A stretch of DNA of 64,000 bases, from positions 205,058 through 269,057 of the forward strand of contig QNGE01000146.1 of NCBI GenBank assembly GCA_008508345.1. The letters run 5' to 3'. The notes under the pieces are model-generated. The model saw nothing but the letters and a program-made list of their open reading frames with translations. It did not search any database and was not told where the DNA came from. Below are positions 1-12,660 of the stretch, piece by piece. Made by a program: the position numbers and the translations under genes. This stretch comes from Paragonimus westermani (lineage: Eukaryota > Platyhelminthes > Trematoda > Plagiorchiida > Troglotrematidae). Within the stretch, counting starts at the first letter, position 1, and every line of letters begins with the position of its first letter.

Positions 1-896
1 GGAAGTCTTCTCAATGTGTTATTGATGAAAGCGAACTGGTTACCAGTCCAAATCAATCGATTAAACCGTTTTTGTTGTACGACATTAACTACATTGCAGA
101 CTGAATGGTTGAACTACAGACAAAACACGAGCTTCCAGTTTATGTAAAACTGCTGCTTGGGCTTGACTGCTTCTGAACAATGGGGTCACGAAAAAAACCG
201 TGTACTACGGATACACTGCACGAAACGTTGGTTGTATAGTATATTTAAAGAGGTAACCAGCTACATAATTTCGAGGCTCGTAGTCACAACGTGACAGAGT
301 ATATCATTTTTTTTACAGTAGATTTAACCTTTCTTGAGGAATACTTCGGAGATCTTAGTCACAGAGTAAGTCTGGAGGCACAGTGTCTACTGGGTCATTA
401 AGTCTGTGTATGTCATTCCATACATCTCAAACAGTGGAAATTAATCACGTTCGAGGGTCAGATTCTGTCATTTGACCTCAGTGCTATACTTTGTAATATT
501 AAGCAGCAGATCTGTATTATAGTCTATCCATCCTGATTTGACCTATCCTATAAGAGATGAAACCTGATTAGATCGGAATCATCATCGTGGTTTACTGCAT
601 GCTAACTTATTGTGCACATGAGATCGTATTAGAACTATGATCCTCATTTGACACTACTCACTCACACTAATAAGAATTAAACATATTGCGAACCAACAAC
701 CCAACTTTTTTATATTCAGACTTGAAGCTTTTTTGAAGCACGTTTTGTGAATTCAGAAGGCGGATGACGGAAAGGTTGTTTTATTGGAGAAAAAATACAC
801 TACTTAAGCCTCTCAACGGGACTAGAAACAAAAACACTCATTTGCACACCGCACTCTTTAGAGGACGCTCCAGTCACTTTGGACGCAATGTCTCAG
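1..896. other. AT-rich non-coding stretch
   Basis: No frame here has protein-like composition or a recognisable domain. There is no tandem repeat and no RNA gene that I can see. It probably lies in an intron or between genes. Confidence 0.5.
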
Positions 897-1010
897 TTCC
901 GTTATGTGGCGACAGCCATTAAATGTCATTCTGCCTTCCAACGATCCTTCCCATATGTCTCTCGTATTTATCCCAGATCATATCGATCCAAGCGGCTACT
1001 GAATAGTGGT
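897..1010 (+). CDS. Candidate internal exon, unknown protein
   Basis: A 114-nt open segment (exactly 38 codons, phase 0 at both ends) lies between an AG acceptor at 895-896 (context gtctcag) and a strong GTGAGT donor starting at 1011. The peptide begins FRYVATAIKC and is rich in aromatic and basic residues, with many C-ending codons. I do not recognise the protein. The open frame runs on past the donor to a stop near 1139, so the exon end is a guess from the donor consensus. The acceptor has only a weak pyrimidine tract. It may be a chance frame, since frames of this size are expected in random sequence of this composition. Confidence 0.22.
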
Positions 1011-4000
1011 GTGAGTAGTATGTTGCGACCGTCTATCCCCACTACACACGGTTTAGCAAATTTTATTTTGCAGCAATTAAATTTAAGTTTCTCAATTTGG
1101 AAGGACAGGCCAACATGTGATTTCAGCATAACTGATTAGTAGGCCATAGAAGGAGCATTATTTATCGGATCGTTTGTGGGCGTCACCTTCTCGTAAACTA
1201 AGGACAAATGACATTTTCTAAGGTCATAAGTCTAATGAGACTCCGGGCAACTAAGGTGCAATCAAGATGACCGGACGAAACCTGAACAAACCATAGATCC
1301 TTTTTTTATCTGTTCAAAAATGTGAATGTTTGCGAAATGTTATGAGAATTCAATACTTTGTCTGGCAAGAGTTTTATGGGCCTCAGATAATTTAAGCAAG
1401 GTATATCGGTGAAGGTTTTGTCTCCACACCAGCACAACGACCGGCACACAAGCAGAACACCCACGTTACAACAATTGACTTGCTTGTTATTGTACATCGG
1501 TTTGTCACGACCCCGCGATTTCACTGAGCAACCTGCGGTATGATGCGCAAAATAGTTCCGAAACTCAGATACATACTGTACTTAGTCTACTGAAAATGTT
1601 TACATAGTGTATATTGTCCGATTGTTTGCCCGAATGCCATTCAACTTTGTGGCGCGAACCAGAATTATACACTTTCGGTTTACTGATTCGTCATCAATTT
1701 GTCCTTAACTTCTCTAGCTGAATTGCGTATCGGCGTTATCTGTAGCTCTATGAGAGACCAGTTGTGCAATTCGGTGAACAAATAGCCGGTTTCTGCTCTC
1801 ATTGACCTATTTCGCTGCGCGTCTTAAAAATTCTCATTTGGGAAGAATGACATAGTACACCGTATGCCGAAAGTTAGATATAAATTGGACCTTGATTCAA
1901 ATTAAACAGCATAATGAGGAGGTTGTGTTACTTTATTGATTGCCGCCACCCAAGAAAAGTACTTAACCCTGCAAATTATAGGTTATTCAGTTTTTCCGTG
2001 AAATTTAATTTTTTCCGCAAACTTTACTACGTTCAACTCCGTTCTGACAACAGCCCTGTCTTCCGTTCAAATATGATCACTGAAAACTCCCGAAAGTTAG
2101 GATTAAAACTAAGTGACCATCAAGTTGAACACTGGGCTTTCGTTGGCTTTAAATCACCAACAGAAAAACCAGATGTCAACCTGAGAGTTGTAGTGTCAAG
2201 TCAACGTAGAAACGATGCTTGAAGCCAATGAGAGTTCACAATTAGGTCTAGCCACCCAGTCAACCTTACGTTTCTTAAGGAATCTACTGAATGTTCCAGG
2301 GCATCCCGGACAGTACTTTTGCACAGTCTAAGGCGGAATTCACTGATATTTCTGATAAGCATTAAAATGTGACATTGATAAAGGGTGCCGTTCGAAAGCC
2401 GAACATAGACAGGGACGTCAAAAATTACGATTGGAAAGATGCAATGTTGGGTTAGTTTTCATTTTTTTCGGAATTTCTTAGCATGGGTTCATCGATACAT
2501 ATAGTGGGTACACGTGATACCACTAGGATGCAATTAACAATCATGAGGTTTACAAAAAGGATACCAGATACACTTCCCTGAACTCCACAAAGCGCATTCC
2601 CGGTCAACCGTCAGCTGATCAGTATGGTAACCAGTGCATCCTTTAATATGTTTCAGGCTATATTTCAAAAGTGAGCACATAATGAGCTCACAGCTCAGTA
2701 GCGGATTGTAAATTTTCTGACTGAGTGTTTGACAAGCTGGTTTTTTTCAAGAAGACAAGAGAGGTACAAAACAGAATGAACGGCGTTGAACAGGCGTAGA
2801 CTAGACAACCTCATTACTTTCGTGGCCTTATGAGCTTGCCAACCAGAGATTTTGTATATCAAAAATGAAGTAACATGCCACTTAGCAAACGATTATGACG
2901 TATACAATCAGCCATCTTTGACTACCTCTGCATAACTAATTAAGTACGTAAGTAGATCGAATGTTGAACTTTAGTCAACTGCTCTGCATTCGAATCCATA
3001 TGATGTTATCACATAGAGGAGCATGCTACTTTGATCAGTCGGTCGATTGTGAGAATCCGGGGATATGCTTAGGTTAAACTCTTGCAAATGTCCCCACTAG
3101 GCTTTACAAATCATTGTGCATCACAATTTGGGCAAGCCATTTCATGCGAACCAATTTTTGCATCTTACTGTTTGTCTGTTAGCTTCATGTGAATTTGTGT
3201 GAGATGTTCATGTGAAACAGAATGACCGTAGATAATTCATCAGCGGTATGTTCCTACCATCAGTACATTTGGGTGCTTCACATACTCGCCGCAACAATCA
3301 CACGCAAGCAAATGCACAAGACAAACAACTTTCCTCTGTTCTCATCATCCAAATTTAAAAATCACTTAAACGAGTTGACGTGATCTACGACACGCAGATC
3401 ACGAATTAAACGAACGCCAAGCGAGTACATACACACGTACACAACCTTATCGTCACTGACTCCCTCGCCTTCTCTCAAAGTTGAGCCGATGTGTGGAGCA
3501 CGATCGACGTCGGTTTGAAAAACTCCAACATCGTGATATTCATTGAAAGATGTGTTGAGATCGGTGGCACAACCTGCTGTGATTATGTGGTTTTTGACAA
3601 AGCCACTTTCTCATTGACAAAAATTCCATCAATTACACTGATCACATTTCAGTTCATGAAAAGTTTACAGTAGATAAATCACAGTGAAGGAAAACGAAAA
3701 CGTGACGTGCAAAATTGTCCCATGGATGACTATTTCTGACCCTGGGAACGGCTATTAGAGATTTGTATGTCCCTATTGGCTTTACGGTTCCCCCGTACTT
3801 TACCGTCTTATTCTAAATAACGATTTTGCAAGAAATATGACCCATTAAAAAGTGCACCAAGCCACAATTTTTGAACGAAACAGCGGAATATCACTTGAAA
3901 GCGTGAACGATGGTTGAGGATTGCAATGATTCTTTGTTTGCAGAACAGTCTTGATCATTATGTAATTGTTTAACCTAATCGACACTCCAGTTTTCGTATA

Positions 4001-6669
4001 CTCATAACTTAGCAAACGGTCTTCCGGATATTTCGTACTCAACCAGAGCCTCAGGTAATCCTGAACCAGTTCATTCAGAGCTGACTCATCGACTCACTTG
4101 TTCGTTTGGTCATATTCCGCCATTAAAATGCAAACACTGAATGTGTGACGGTAGTGATTGACTTCGGAGTGCATGTAGTAAGTTTTGACTCAGGAATTTT
4201 ACTGGACAGAAAAGCCTTTTTCTCATCAACATTTTATTGCCAGAAATATGGTGCGTTGGCCAAAATATTTAAAGCATGTTCTCATCTAGACTAATAACAC
4301 AAAGGAACAGTTTTACAGTAACTGGATACTCATGCGATCTCCAGTAACGTTGGATCAGTTAACGACTGTCATGACTGAAACCTTATCAGTGTCAGATCAA
4401 AACGTGTCGCGAAATTTACAAGCCATTCGATTGCACTTGTGACCTGTTGACAGCTACTTAGCACACTATTCTAATAAGTGTTTCTGAGATTTTCGTACAG
4501 GGTGCTTATTCAGTCAAAAGTATCGTCTGACACTTGAAGTTCACCAGTTTAATTTGGGGGTGGTGAACGTTCAGAAAGACATTCGACTGGTTTTTATCTC
4601 TAACGGTTGAGAGTAGTTATTATTCTTTAATCTTAGAGAGGAACCAACTGTGTGTTTGTCTTCTGTGAAACCCTCGGGAGGCGCGTTGGTTACAGAGTAC
4701 AGGGGCCGTAGTGAGGGCTGAAAACTACAAAAGTAATCATGTAAATATTTTCCCTAGTGTGAACAGAGTATGACAGTCTTCTAATTCGACCATTCTATTT
4801 ATTTTCAAAGCATACACGGAAAATACCGGGTATGACACATCGCGGATAGAGTTGCTTAGATATACTGCTGAACTGACAAAGTGTCCTCATTCGGTAATGA
4901 AACGTATACAGCTTCTGGTCAGTTTCAGCAAGCGCTGCTTTTTATAGATATATGCAAATAGGAACATGATGGGACTCACTTCGGTGGAACGACATGGAAA
5001 TACATATACACTAGGTGTTAATATTAAACATATATGGATTGCGGTTATTTTGGTCAACTTGGACATTTTAGGAATTTGAACAAAGCAGATAGAACATGAA
5101 AACTGGTAGGTGCAAGCATTTTGTATTGACTAATCAGTACCAAACTCACAATAACACACACATTCTGGAGATCAAGCATCTCTCGGTTCTCCCTATGTAA
5201 CTTTCTCTGCAGTTACATACAACTTGGTAAACACAGTGTGAAGTGGCACCGATAGGCTGATATCCTTTGATTGAAGGCACTGGTAGTTTCTGAGTCCGAG
5301 CGAGTACACGGAGTTCAGCTGGATAGCGAGAGATTTTGGGGTCAGAATATGTCAGAAAAAAGCTTCTGGGAACAAAATTTTATTGCGTTTGTCTTATATA
5401 TTCTGATGGTGTTTAAGTGTAACTGAAACACAAAAAATCTCTCATTAATTTGGCTTCGTGTGTTATAGAAATATCAAAGAGGGCACACTGTCTCCCGTTC
5501 CATTCGTTTCGACTGGGTATTCCACAGTTCTGATGAAATATTTATGAGTCTCAAAGAAAATAACATTCAAATTGTGAAGATCCAACTCCAGCAGATTAAC
5601 TTCCCCATACATTCATACCCCAGTCAATAGGCCTGGCTACCGGATTATCAAAAATAGCTTAATCGTTTTACTCCTCGTTTCCACCCCACATATCTGTGGC
5701 GTACGATTTACGAGTCTGTTGGGGATTAGAAACAAATCATGAAGTAAACCTGATCCTCAGTAGACTTTACGTTTCGTTCTTATCATTTTTGTAAAAACAC
5801 TAACTGATAAACTATTGACACGGTTTGGACAACATGAATGCTGTTAAAATGAGTGATTTGAGTTATAAAACTCTCCTACAATAGAAACGATGTTATTTAA
5901 ACTGTTTTGACTTTTGGTTAGCATTCCTCTGGCAATATTAAGGCAGAAATGATTTCCATGATACTGAGCTGAACCTATAGTGTTGATCAGTTGGTAGTTG
6001 TAAGTGTTAACGCGAGTGTGCGAACACTAATGCGACAAGACAACAACGCTTTACCTGCCATAGGCAACAGTATCATCGTGTGAACTTTCGTATACTGTCG
6101 TATCTACGGCACCAAAGTTGACAGAGAGCTTGGTGTCCACTTTGCTGAACAAACAATAAAACGCCTTGTGTAAAACTTCGTAAGTCAGTATATGCAGTTC
6201 GGTATCACCAAAACGACCATACAGTAAACGACACCAACCCCTTCAAGGTTATCAGACACTGAAAGTGCACAAGACAAAGTGAGTTTCCGGAGCCAATTGC
6301 AATCAGGCTTTGAGTTCTGTTTTTTGTGGGTAAAACCAGAATAGTGTCAACCACCTCCCACTGCTATGGCAACTAGTAAGCTGGGTTATGTTTCACTTTC
6401 AATTTAAGTGTTCAGAACATTGTAAATGGACCGGAGTATATTTGTGTAACCAGTTATTTGGGTTCCGCGACGCAGTGTTTCGCACAGATTAACGAGATAG
6501 TTATCAAGGTCCCGTGTTTCCTCATTAATCAGGTAGTTAGAAAACTTTTCCAGAGAAAACCGTTCGCAACACCCACGTCAGAACTCCTCGTTCTCTACAG
6601 AGCTGTCTCTCATGATCAGCCAATATAAGTGTATTTCCTAGTGACAGTTTAAAACATGTACACAATCTG
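1011..6669. other. Long stretch without a supported gene
   Basis: About 5.6 kb of AT-rich sequence. It holds several short open frames with no recognisable family. Two scraps resembling the LINE RT phrase NYRPIS, near 1.4 kb (minus) and 1.97 kb (plus), lack supporting flanks and are rejected elsewhere. A partial B-box-like string lies at 2986-2997. No repeats or RNA genes were seen. Confidence 0.45.
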
Positions 6670-6681
6670 TCGTCAACTCAG

Positions 6682-7011
6682 TTGACACAAACGCAACTGG
6701 ATGTTCTCTCCCTTGGACTGAATTTCAGAATTCCACCAAAAGACGTTAACAAGTCGAATACGCAAGTTCAGTTTGAATATATTTATGATCATTCGAAGGA
6801 TCTGTCGCCCACGTCTTCTGATCAGATGGGCTGGTTTCATGCAAGGTTGGTAGATATTTTGAACCAATTTATATCAGCACTTATTCGTGAGCAATATTGT
6901 CGGGAACGGGAACACAATAAAGCCATAAAAGAATTGAGGGAACTGCGACAATTGGCGTTTCTAAGACCGCATAAAGGTTCTGGTGTTGTCATCATGAGCA
7001 AGGACGATTAA
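6682..7011 (+). pseudogene. PLE-1 N-terminal RT region (ORF fragment)
   Basis: The longest unbroken piece of PLE-1, about 109 codons, ending in a stop at 7009-7011. It carries the pre-RT phrase LSLGLNFRIPP, an acidic and basic middle part (EREHNKAIKELREL) and the PHKGSGVVIMSKDD phrase. In Penelope-like elements that last phrase is normally PDKGxGVVIMDK. The next conserved block (KMNTILGDKRK) continues from about 7018 after the stop. This shows the frame was broken by a small mutation rather than by loss of sequence. No independent start codon is implied; the true element start may lie a little upstream. Confidence 0.8.
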
Positions 7012-7519
7012 GGAAGGAAAATGAATACTATTTTGGGGGACAAACGAAAGTTGAACGATGACAAGACGACTGAAAATAACATACTGGTGGAAAGGCAAAT
7101 AGCAAGCGCAACTCCATATTCTGTTGTTGCACGGCCATATGCATGAAAATCAGTATAGGCACGAAGTCGATCGGGACGGAAACACCACGAGTGAGAGATG
7201 TACCGAAAATACACCAGGATGGAGCACTCCTGCGGCATACCATACAGTTGCTAGATGGCTGGCTGATATTCTGGACCCCTCTCAGAAAATGTTATCCCCC
7301 ATTATCTAAAGGATTCCTTCGAATCAGTACAGACATTGGATTGCAAGTCGGTGAGTTCCCTTTTACAAACGTACCCCTTCGTGAGACAGTTGAGTTTTGT
7401 GTGATTTTATTTCAAGTCAGAACTGTGATATAGATATTCCACTTGAATATCTAATGGATCTCACCTTATTCTGTACAGAAAATATCAGGTGCGTTTTTGA
7501 AGAATTTTCTCATAGACAA

Positions 7520-7668
7520 GTAGACTGAGTGGTTATGGGTAGTCCGTTGGGCCAAACATTAGCCGAGATCTTCTTGAGAACCATAGAACGGTAAGTCCTA
7601 GATAACATTGCGAAATCGTTATTGTACAAACAGTTTGTTGATGACATTTTGATTTTTTACAGAGGCTG
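7520..7668 (+). pseudogene. PLE-1 RT palm: MGSPLG and FVDD motifs
   Basis: This segment holds the two most diagnostic RT motifs of Penelope-like elements. MGSPLGQTLAEIFL lies near 7534-7575 and KQFVDDILIFYRG near 7627-7668. Both catalytic aspartates of the xxDD box are still present although the surrounding frame is interrupted. Immediately upstream, IDIPLEYLMDL and FCTENIRCVF (about 7.43-7.50 kb) match the usual sequence between the NVPL block and MGSPLG. Identification rests on motif order and spacing. The peptide is a relic and should not be translated as a unit. Confidence 0.85.
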
Positions 7669-8089
7669 ATCGTCTTGAATTTGTTCTTTAACAATTTTAA
7701 CCCTATTTATCTCAACCTGTCCCCCTGTCTCATGAGAAGGAATTTAGAGGTAGTTTAGCTTTCTTGGATGTACTTACCACGCGATGTGAGGATGGGACAT
7801 CACAGCGATCAGTGCGCTGCAAAGCAAATTAGGGTGAACAATATCTTCAGTTCTCCAGCTTTGCACTGCTAGCATACAATCGGGGTTTGGTCAAAGCATT
7901 ATTTCGTACGGCCACGCGTATTTGCAGCCCTGATAGGCTGCAGAACGAGGAAGATTGAATACGAAAAATAGTAGTGGCAAACGGATATCCGGAAAAATTA
8001 GTAGACACCCATAGCAAGATGAGCAAATGCAATGAGTCAGTTCAGACAGCTCAAAAAAGAATATATTTCTATTTTTGTAATTAAAAGGA

Positions 8090-8563
8090 GATCATTTGGC
8101 AAACAACATCAGGCACAAATTGGAATCTGCCCTATCTCGCACGTATGGGGCAGCCCAATCACGCTTGGTTAAAACTACCGAAGGACCCGTTCTGCAGATT
8201 CAACAACGCAATTTGTTTGACTATTCTGTCCCCCACGTTGTCTATCAGTTCACCTGCAGTTCCGGTAAAATATTCATAGGCAGGACAGACCGATAGCCAT
8301 CCCAGCGAGTGGCAGAACACATTCCGGACTGGTCAAAACAAATAGTGACACAACAATCTCAAACCAGTGTATCCATTGCTGGGAGCCCCGCATCATCGAA
8401 TGCTAAACATCCTCTCACCAGACTGGCCACTTTAAATCAATCAAAACTGTTATATCATCGAAACCAGAAGCTACTGGACTTTAGCGAAGCTATGCTGATT
8501 AGAACTCACCAGTCGTCGCCATGTGCACAAAAGTGGTTGAATCAACCTACAGGGTTGCCGTGA
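8090..8563 (+). pseudogene. PLE-1 GIY-YIG endonuclease domain remnant
   Basis: Two neighbouring frames give the C-terminal endonuclease. The first (8096-8296) reads through NNIRHKLESALSRTYGAAQ into VVYQFTCSSGKIFIGRTDR and then a stop. The second (8309-8563) resumes with AEHIPDWSKQ and ends at CAQKWLNQ. In PLEs the GIY-YIG core appears as VYQFTCxCGxxYIGRT, with the arginine of IGRT catalytic. Here the arginine is kept, the tyrosine before IG is phenylalanine, and the second cysteine of the CxC pair is serine. These changes and the stop indicate an inactive domain. Confidence 0.85.
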
Positions 8564-8566
8564 TGG

Positions 8567-11500
8567 TAATAACAATAGATTGGTGTGATTGTGTGCGTAT
8601 CCATACCCTGTCTATCTCTAGATGTCTGCTGTATATAACTTGCGTGATTTACGTTTCCGGCTGATAAGAGTGAACGGGTAAGCGGATGGATTAAAATTTC
8701 AAAACGAACACACTCCCATATGTGAATGAATGAAACGGATTTTAGAAACAATGGCAAAGAGAATACCGTCGTCTAACTTTAGAGATGAATGAAACAACTC
8801 AATGTTATTATCGGCGCAACTTGAAAGACCGATATACACATAAACCTTTTAATCTATGTGACTATTGCATTTATTCGTTCCCAGTTTAGTGTTGAGTCAA
8901 CTGTGATCCCACAGTCGATACGTTCCACAGGTTGCCTATATATCATACTGTCTGGTTTGCACGAACGACTCGCCTGGCCCATCGGTCTTAGCTACTAGAA
9001 GGTGGTCTGTTAGTGAAATTTCACGTTTGTGGAAAATGCTAGTCGTTACTAATGAGTGTACCGATAGTTGCTTATAACTAGCAAACTACTAACCACGTGC
9101 TGTAAGTTAGTCACTCTGATAAGTGAAGATATACAGATGCCTTTTCGCTCTTTCTGAGCTCCACTTCTCTTTGAATAGTTTTTGGTAGAACATTTATAAC
9201 CTGCCAGAGTACATCACAAGTACCAAATAAGGATCGTTTGCTCGCCTATTTTTGTGAGTAACGTGTATACTATGCAGTGTTTGTAATGAAATTGTTTACA
9301 ACTTGATTACAACAAGTATATCATTGTTTTGTGTTCACTTTGTCATAAGTGAGCAATTTATTGACGAATCCAAGCCGTCTATCATTAATGCTCCTAGAAC
9401 TTTTCGCTTTTTGGGACTGCAGAGTTTTCAGTTAAATCTATTTGAAACCGACCGACAATGAACCGTGGTACTACGCTCCTACATATTAGCATGTATAGGA
9501 AGTGAAACAACACATGCCACCACTGTTGAGTACCATGGTGAAAATACGAAGTAAGGGACCATGACATTTTGCATAAATCTATGCATTTTTGTGGCTTATG
9601 CTTTGTAGTATGCGTTCTAGCACAGTAACAGTAAAACGAACGTTTTTTTAACGTGACAGACAGAGTTCAGTGCTGAAGTGTCTAATGAAAATGAATGGTT
9701 CGATTTTTGACTATACTCTGTGGGTCGTTGTGTCCCACAAGATAGCAAGTACCAGAACTTGGCTGAGAAATGTCATTATTTGATGGACGCTACCCCCTGA
9801 AGGACCACAACTCCCCAAGATTGTCTCTAGATCAACCAGGATTAATGATGCACATACGAAATAGGGAACCCAGGCCAATGCACGATTAATCTGTTATCTT
9901 AAACTATTTATGAAAAGTATCCATTTGAACATCATGAGGCGAACTAGCCTGAGAGTGAGTAGTGTTTGGTAAGAATCTCACAAGTCCTCTCCGATATAAA
10001 ACAAAATAAATCGTTTAAGTAATTAGCCGATGCTCTCAGTTTGTGAACGGACACGTGATCGCACTCTGGAATTGCAAATGACCAAAAGTACTCTATCACA
10101 TCAGCAAAATTTGCAGTCAATTTTTAAATAAATCTTATAAAGAATTGCAGCTCTTGTAAAAAAATTTCAATTGTGAGAAAGAATTTATTGCTGTCATTTG
10201 TTCAGAAGGAATCAAAAGTTTACACATACCGACTTGACGGCAAACAATTTTACAACTCACTAGAAACTGAAGGGGTATTTCTTTAAAGCCAGTTTTTTGT
10301 TTAACAGATGGTTGAAACTTGAATAAATTATACATTATGCAAAGCTAGCAGACAACCAAATCCCTGCGTTAATTATCACGTAAATGTCTGCACCTCATCC
10401 TCCGAGTTTTGTGTGACATTTAAAATCTGTCGATCGATTGACAGCAAGTCGCCAATCCTTCACCAATTGTTCTGAAAAATATTGATCGTCAAGAAGAATT
10501 ACGACATGGAGAAGTCCAAAAGATCCCTATTCTTGTACACTAAGCGAAAGTGGTTTAAGTTATTCTCCTTTGGCGCTTCATGTGAATGTGTAAATTCGGC
10601 ATAAAATCGCATACATCCGCTTAGAACCAGATGACACGGAACAGTCTCTTATTCAAACGATACCCTTGACTCTGTACGGAGTATGGCTTATGCGATTCCC
10701 GCTAAGAGTTGCATGACTTTCGGCGACAATCTAATTTCCCTCACGACAATCGAAAGAATGTAGGTTTATCGTTAAGTTTTTAGATACCGTGAATGATTCG
10801 CTTCGTAGCATATATTTAGTTCACTCAGCTTTGAAAATGCCCCAAAATAATTCTCCATGAACTTAAGTGTGCTCACCTCTGATATTTTCGGTTAGCTTTT
10901 TGTCGTAATGAACTCTGATCAGGGCGATCGCCTAACAAATGTTTTCAAATGGTTTGGAAGATATCACTCATTTCCGTCGTCTGTTGTCCAGAGGGACATA
11001 CATATAACATGACGCTGTATCAATCTTTACTCAAGTGCACACCACTCAAGGGAGAAGACATCAACGATTCATATTTCTAGAGCACGTGGGTGAATAAGTA
11101 CACTGAAATTCGGTTATGTACATTAGGCAATTATAGGCAAAAATCTGATGATACGCAACTGAACTCATGGCCAGCTGGCATCATACAGCCAGTTCGGAGA
11201 ACGGAACAGTACTCATTCATGACATATGTAGAGAGTCTGAGTTAAGATTAAAATTCAGAGGCAGTAAACATAACCAGTCAGAGTTCGGATCGTGGGAGTG
11301 CTAGTAACGAAGATCAGTATCTCCCGTTTACAGATGTGGCCAGTAATCGCTGTTAATTCACGGACTATCAAAACGTGTTGCCTAAAACTTCTATGGATAT
11401 ACTGTGCTAGCAGGTAGTTTTTGGTCAAAAAACAAGCAAGGAGAACACAAAGCATGTGTGAATGTGAGTGCAAAATTGTAACAGAAGATGTTCGACATCT

Positions 11501-11766
11501 TGCTAACCAGTCCGCTAACACGGAAGCATTTTGCAAGGTAGTATTACCCAGATGATGACTGTTTTTATCTATTCTAAAACCTACGATTTCCTGTGATGGA
11601 CGTGATGTTCGAATGACCCCAATGCTCAGTGAGTTCAGCTGTGTTGCCGTTGTTGATTATTTATTTGCTCCACTCTAACAGATTCATTTTCAATGCAGAG
11701 CACTTTGAAGGTGAGTTCACGTTGCAGGTAACTAATGCGTAGCTGGCCTAATGAAATCAAGCACGA
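8567..11766. other. Stretch without a supported gene
   Basis: About 3.2 kb downstream of PLE-1. Only short frames of ordinary random length are present on both strands. I see no motif, repeat array or RNA gene. Confidence 0.45.
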
Positions 11767-12072
11767 TTGCTTATTATTGCTCGGTTCCACGTGTGTCCTC
11801 TTTCTTGGTTGCTTTCTGAATTGTCTCTCTTGACAATTAGAGGGAAGGATGAGCTGTGTCTGAAAGCAATGAGGCTGACTCGTGTTGGATGTTTGCTAAA
11901 CGTAGCATATAGAGCGTTCGAAAAACCTATCAATGCATCAGCAAAACGAACGGGGTATATGTTGTTGTCTGCCAAACTCCCAAAACAGAACACCCCATGC
12001 GTTATCCTATCGTTGAATGATGTCTTTGTAAAATCGATTTACGCGTGTATTCCGCCTGGACGTTATTCTTGA
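11767..12072 (+). CDS. Open frame of unknown function (101 codons)
   Basis: A 101-codon open frame with fairly coding-like composition in its second half (for example MRLTRVGCLLNVAYRAFEKP). It ends at a TGA. I do not recognise a family. It lies about 500 nt upstream of a LINE-type RT motif at 12.57 kb and could be part of the same decayed element, but no shared conserved block proves this. A frame of this length is not unexpected by chance in 64 kb of this composition. It is recorded as a weak candidate only. Confidence 0.18.
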   Translation: MLIIARFHVCPLSWLLSELSLLTIRGKDELCLKAMRLTRVGCLLNVAYRAFEKPINASAKRTGYMLLSAKLPKQNTPCVILSLNDVFVKSIYACIPPGRYS

Positions 12073-12479
12073 TGCACTCTTAAGACAGCCGTTTATTTCT
12101 GATTACCAGTGACCGACCACTCTTCAAACTTTGATTTTGGAAAATATTGTAACCAATTTTCATACCGCTTCGCAGACAAATGAATGTACTTCTGAACTCT
12201 GGTTAATAAGATCCGTTACGGTCAAGTAAGTCTTCAGAGTGTTTAGAGAATCATCGATCCAGCGTTTTTATCTTTTTTGTAAAAAGCTATTTGTTTACCA
12301 TCAACTGGTGCAGGTCTACCGAATAATCTGCTCTGCATATGCCTGAGCAGGAAGCTATTAAACGGCAATGCCATGACGGCATTTTGCACAGTTGGTCGGA
12401 CCATTATGGAGAATGTTCACGGTTATACTCCGATGTGGGGGTCATGTAATTCATTAGAAGAGGGGTAAGTTTAATCAGT

Positions 12480-12660
12480 AGGACTGGGTAGGCCAACAAT
12501 GGTGTGATGTGACCAACTGGTAAACAACCATTTCTACCTTCACTGAAGTTATACACGCATCAGGTAACGACAGGCATTCAGCAAGGTTCACCAGTTTCAC
12601 CATCTGTCTTTGTGCCCCCTCACTATTTCGTCTCGGTGGGTGACAGCACGGTTGTAATGT
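12480..12660 (+). mobile_element. LINE-type reverse transcriptase scrap
   Basis: The plus-strand frame at about 12573-12611 reads GIQQGSPVSPSVF. This corresponds to the RT motif (V/I)xQG(S/C)PLSPxLF found before the catalytic ADD box in RTE- and R2-like non-LTR retrotransposons. The upstream residues (PFLPSLKLYTRQVTT) have the length and polarity of the strand that normally leads into this motif. No ADD box follows at the expected distance and flanking domains are not recognisable. It is therefore a short relic of a very old insertion, or at worst a lucky match. Confidence 0.42.

Larger units (their letters stand above)
6673..8566 (+). mobile_element. PLE-1: degenerate Penelope-like retroelement
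   Basis: A decayed Penelope-like retroelement whose product would combine a reverse transcriptase with a C-terminal GIY-YIG endonuclease for target-primed insertion. Landmarks appear in the family's normal order, scattered over three frames: the N-terminal LSLGLNFRIPP phrase and the HKGSGVVIMSKDD phrase (6.70-7.01 kb), a block with LGDKRK and NDDKT (7.02-7.13 kb), PKIHQDG (about 7.2 kb), the ARWLADILDP helix (about 7.25 kb), FTNVPLRETVEF (about 7.37 kb), MGSPLGQTLAEIF (about 7.54 kb), the catalytic FVDDIL (about 7.64 kb), then the endonuclease VYQFTC and IGRT (8.24-8.29 kb), AEHIPDW (8.31 kb) and a final CAQKW near 8.53 kb. Many frameshifts and stops break it, so it is not functional. Its length of about 1.9 kb is near a full ORF. 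It is in the same orientation as the other two PLEs. Confidence 0.88.

Noticed and set aside
1306..1524. Minus-strand frame with NYLRPIKLLP, like the NYRPISL motif of LINE RTs
   Set aside because: Only this phrase agrees; no SKxxE continuation, QHGFR or FADD motif follows. A similarly weak NPANYRLFS at about 1.97 kb (plus) was rejected for the same reason.
2986..2997. GCATTCGAATCC as a possible Pol III B box or tRNA T-arm
   Set aside because: It is only a partial match. No acceptor, D or anticodon stems can be formed around it.
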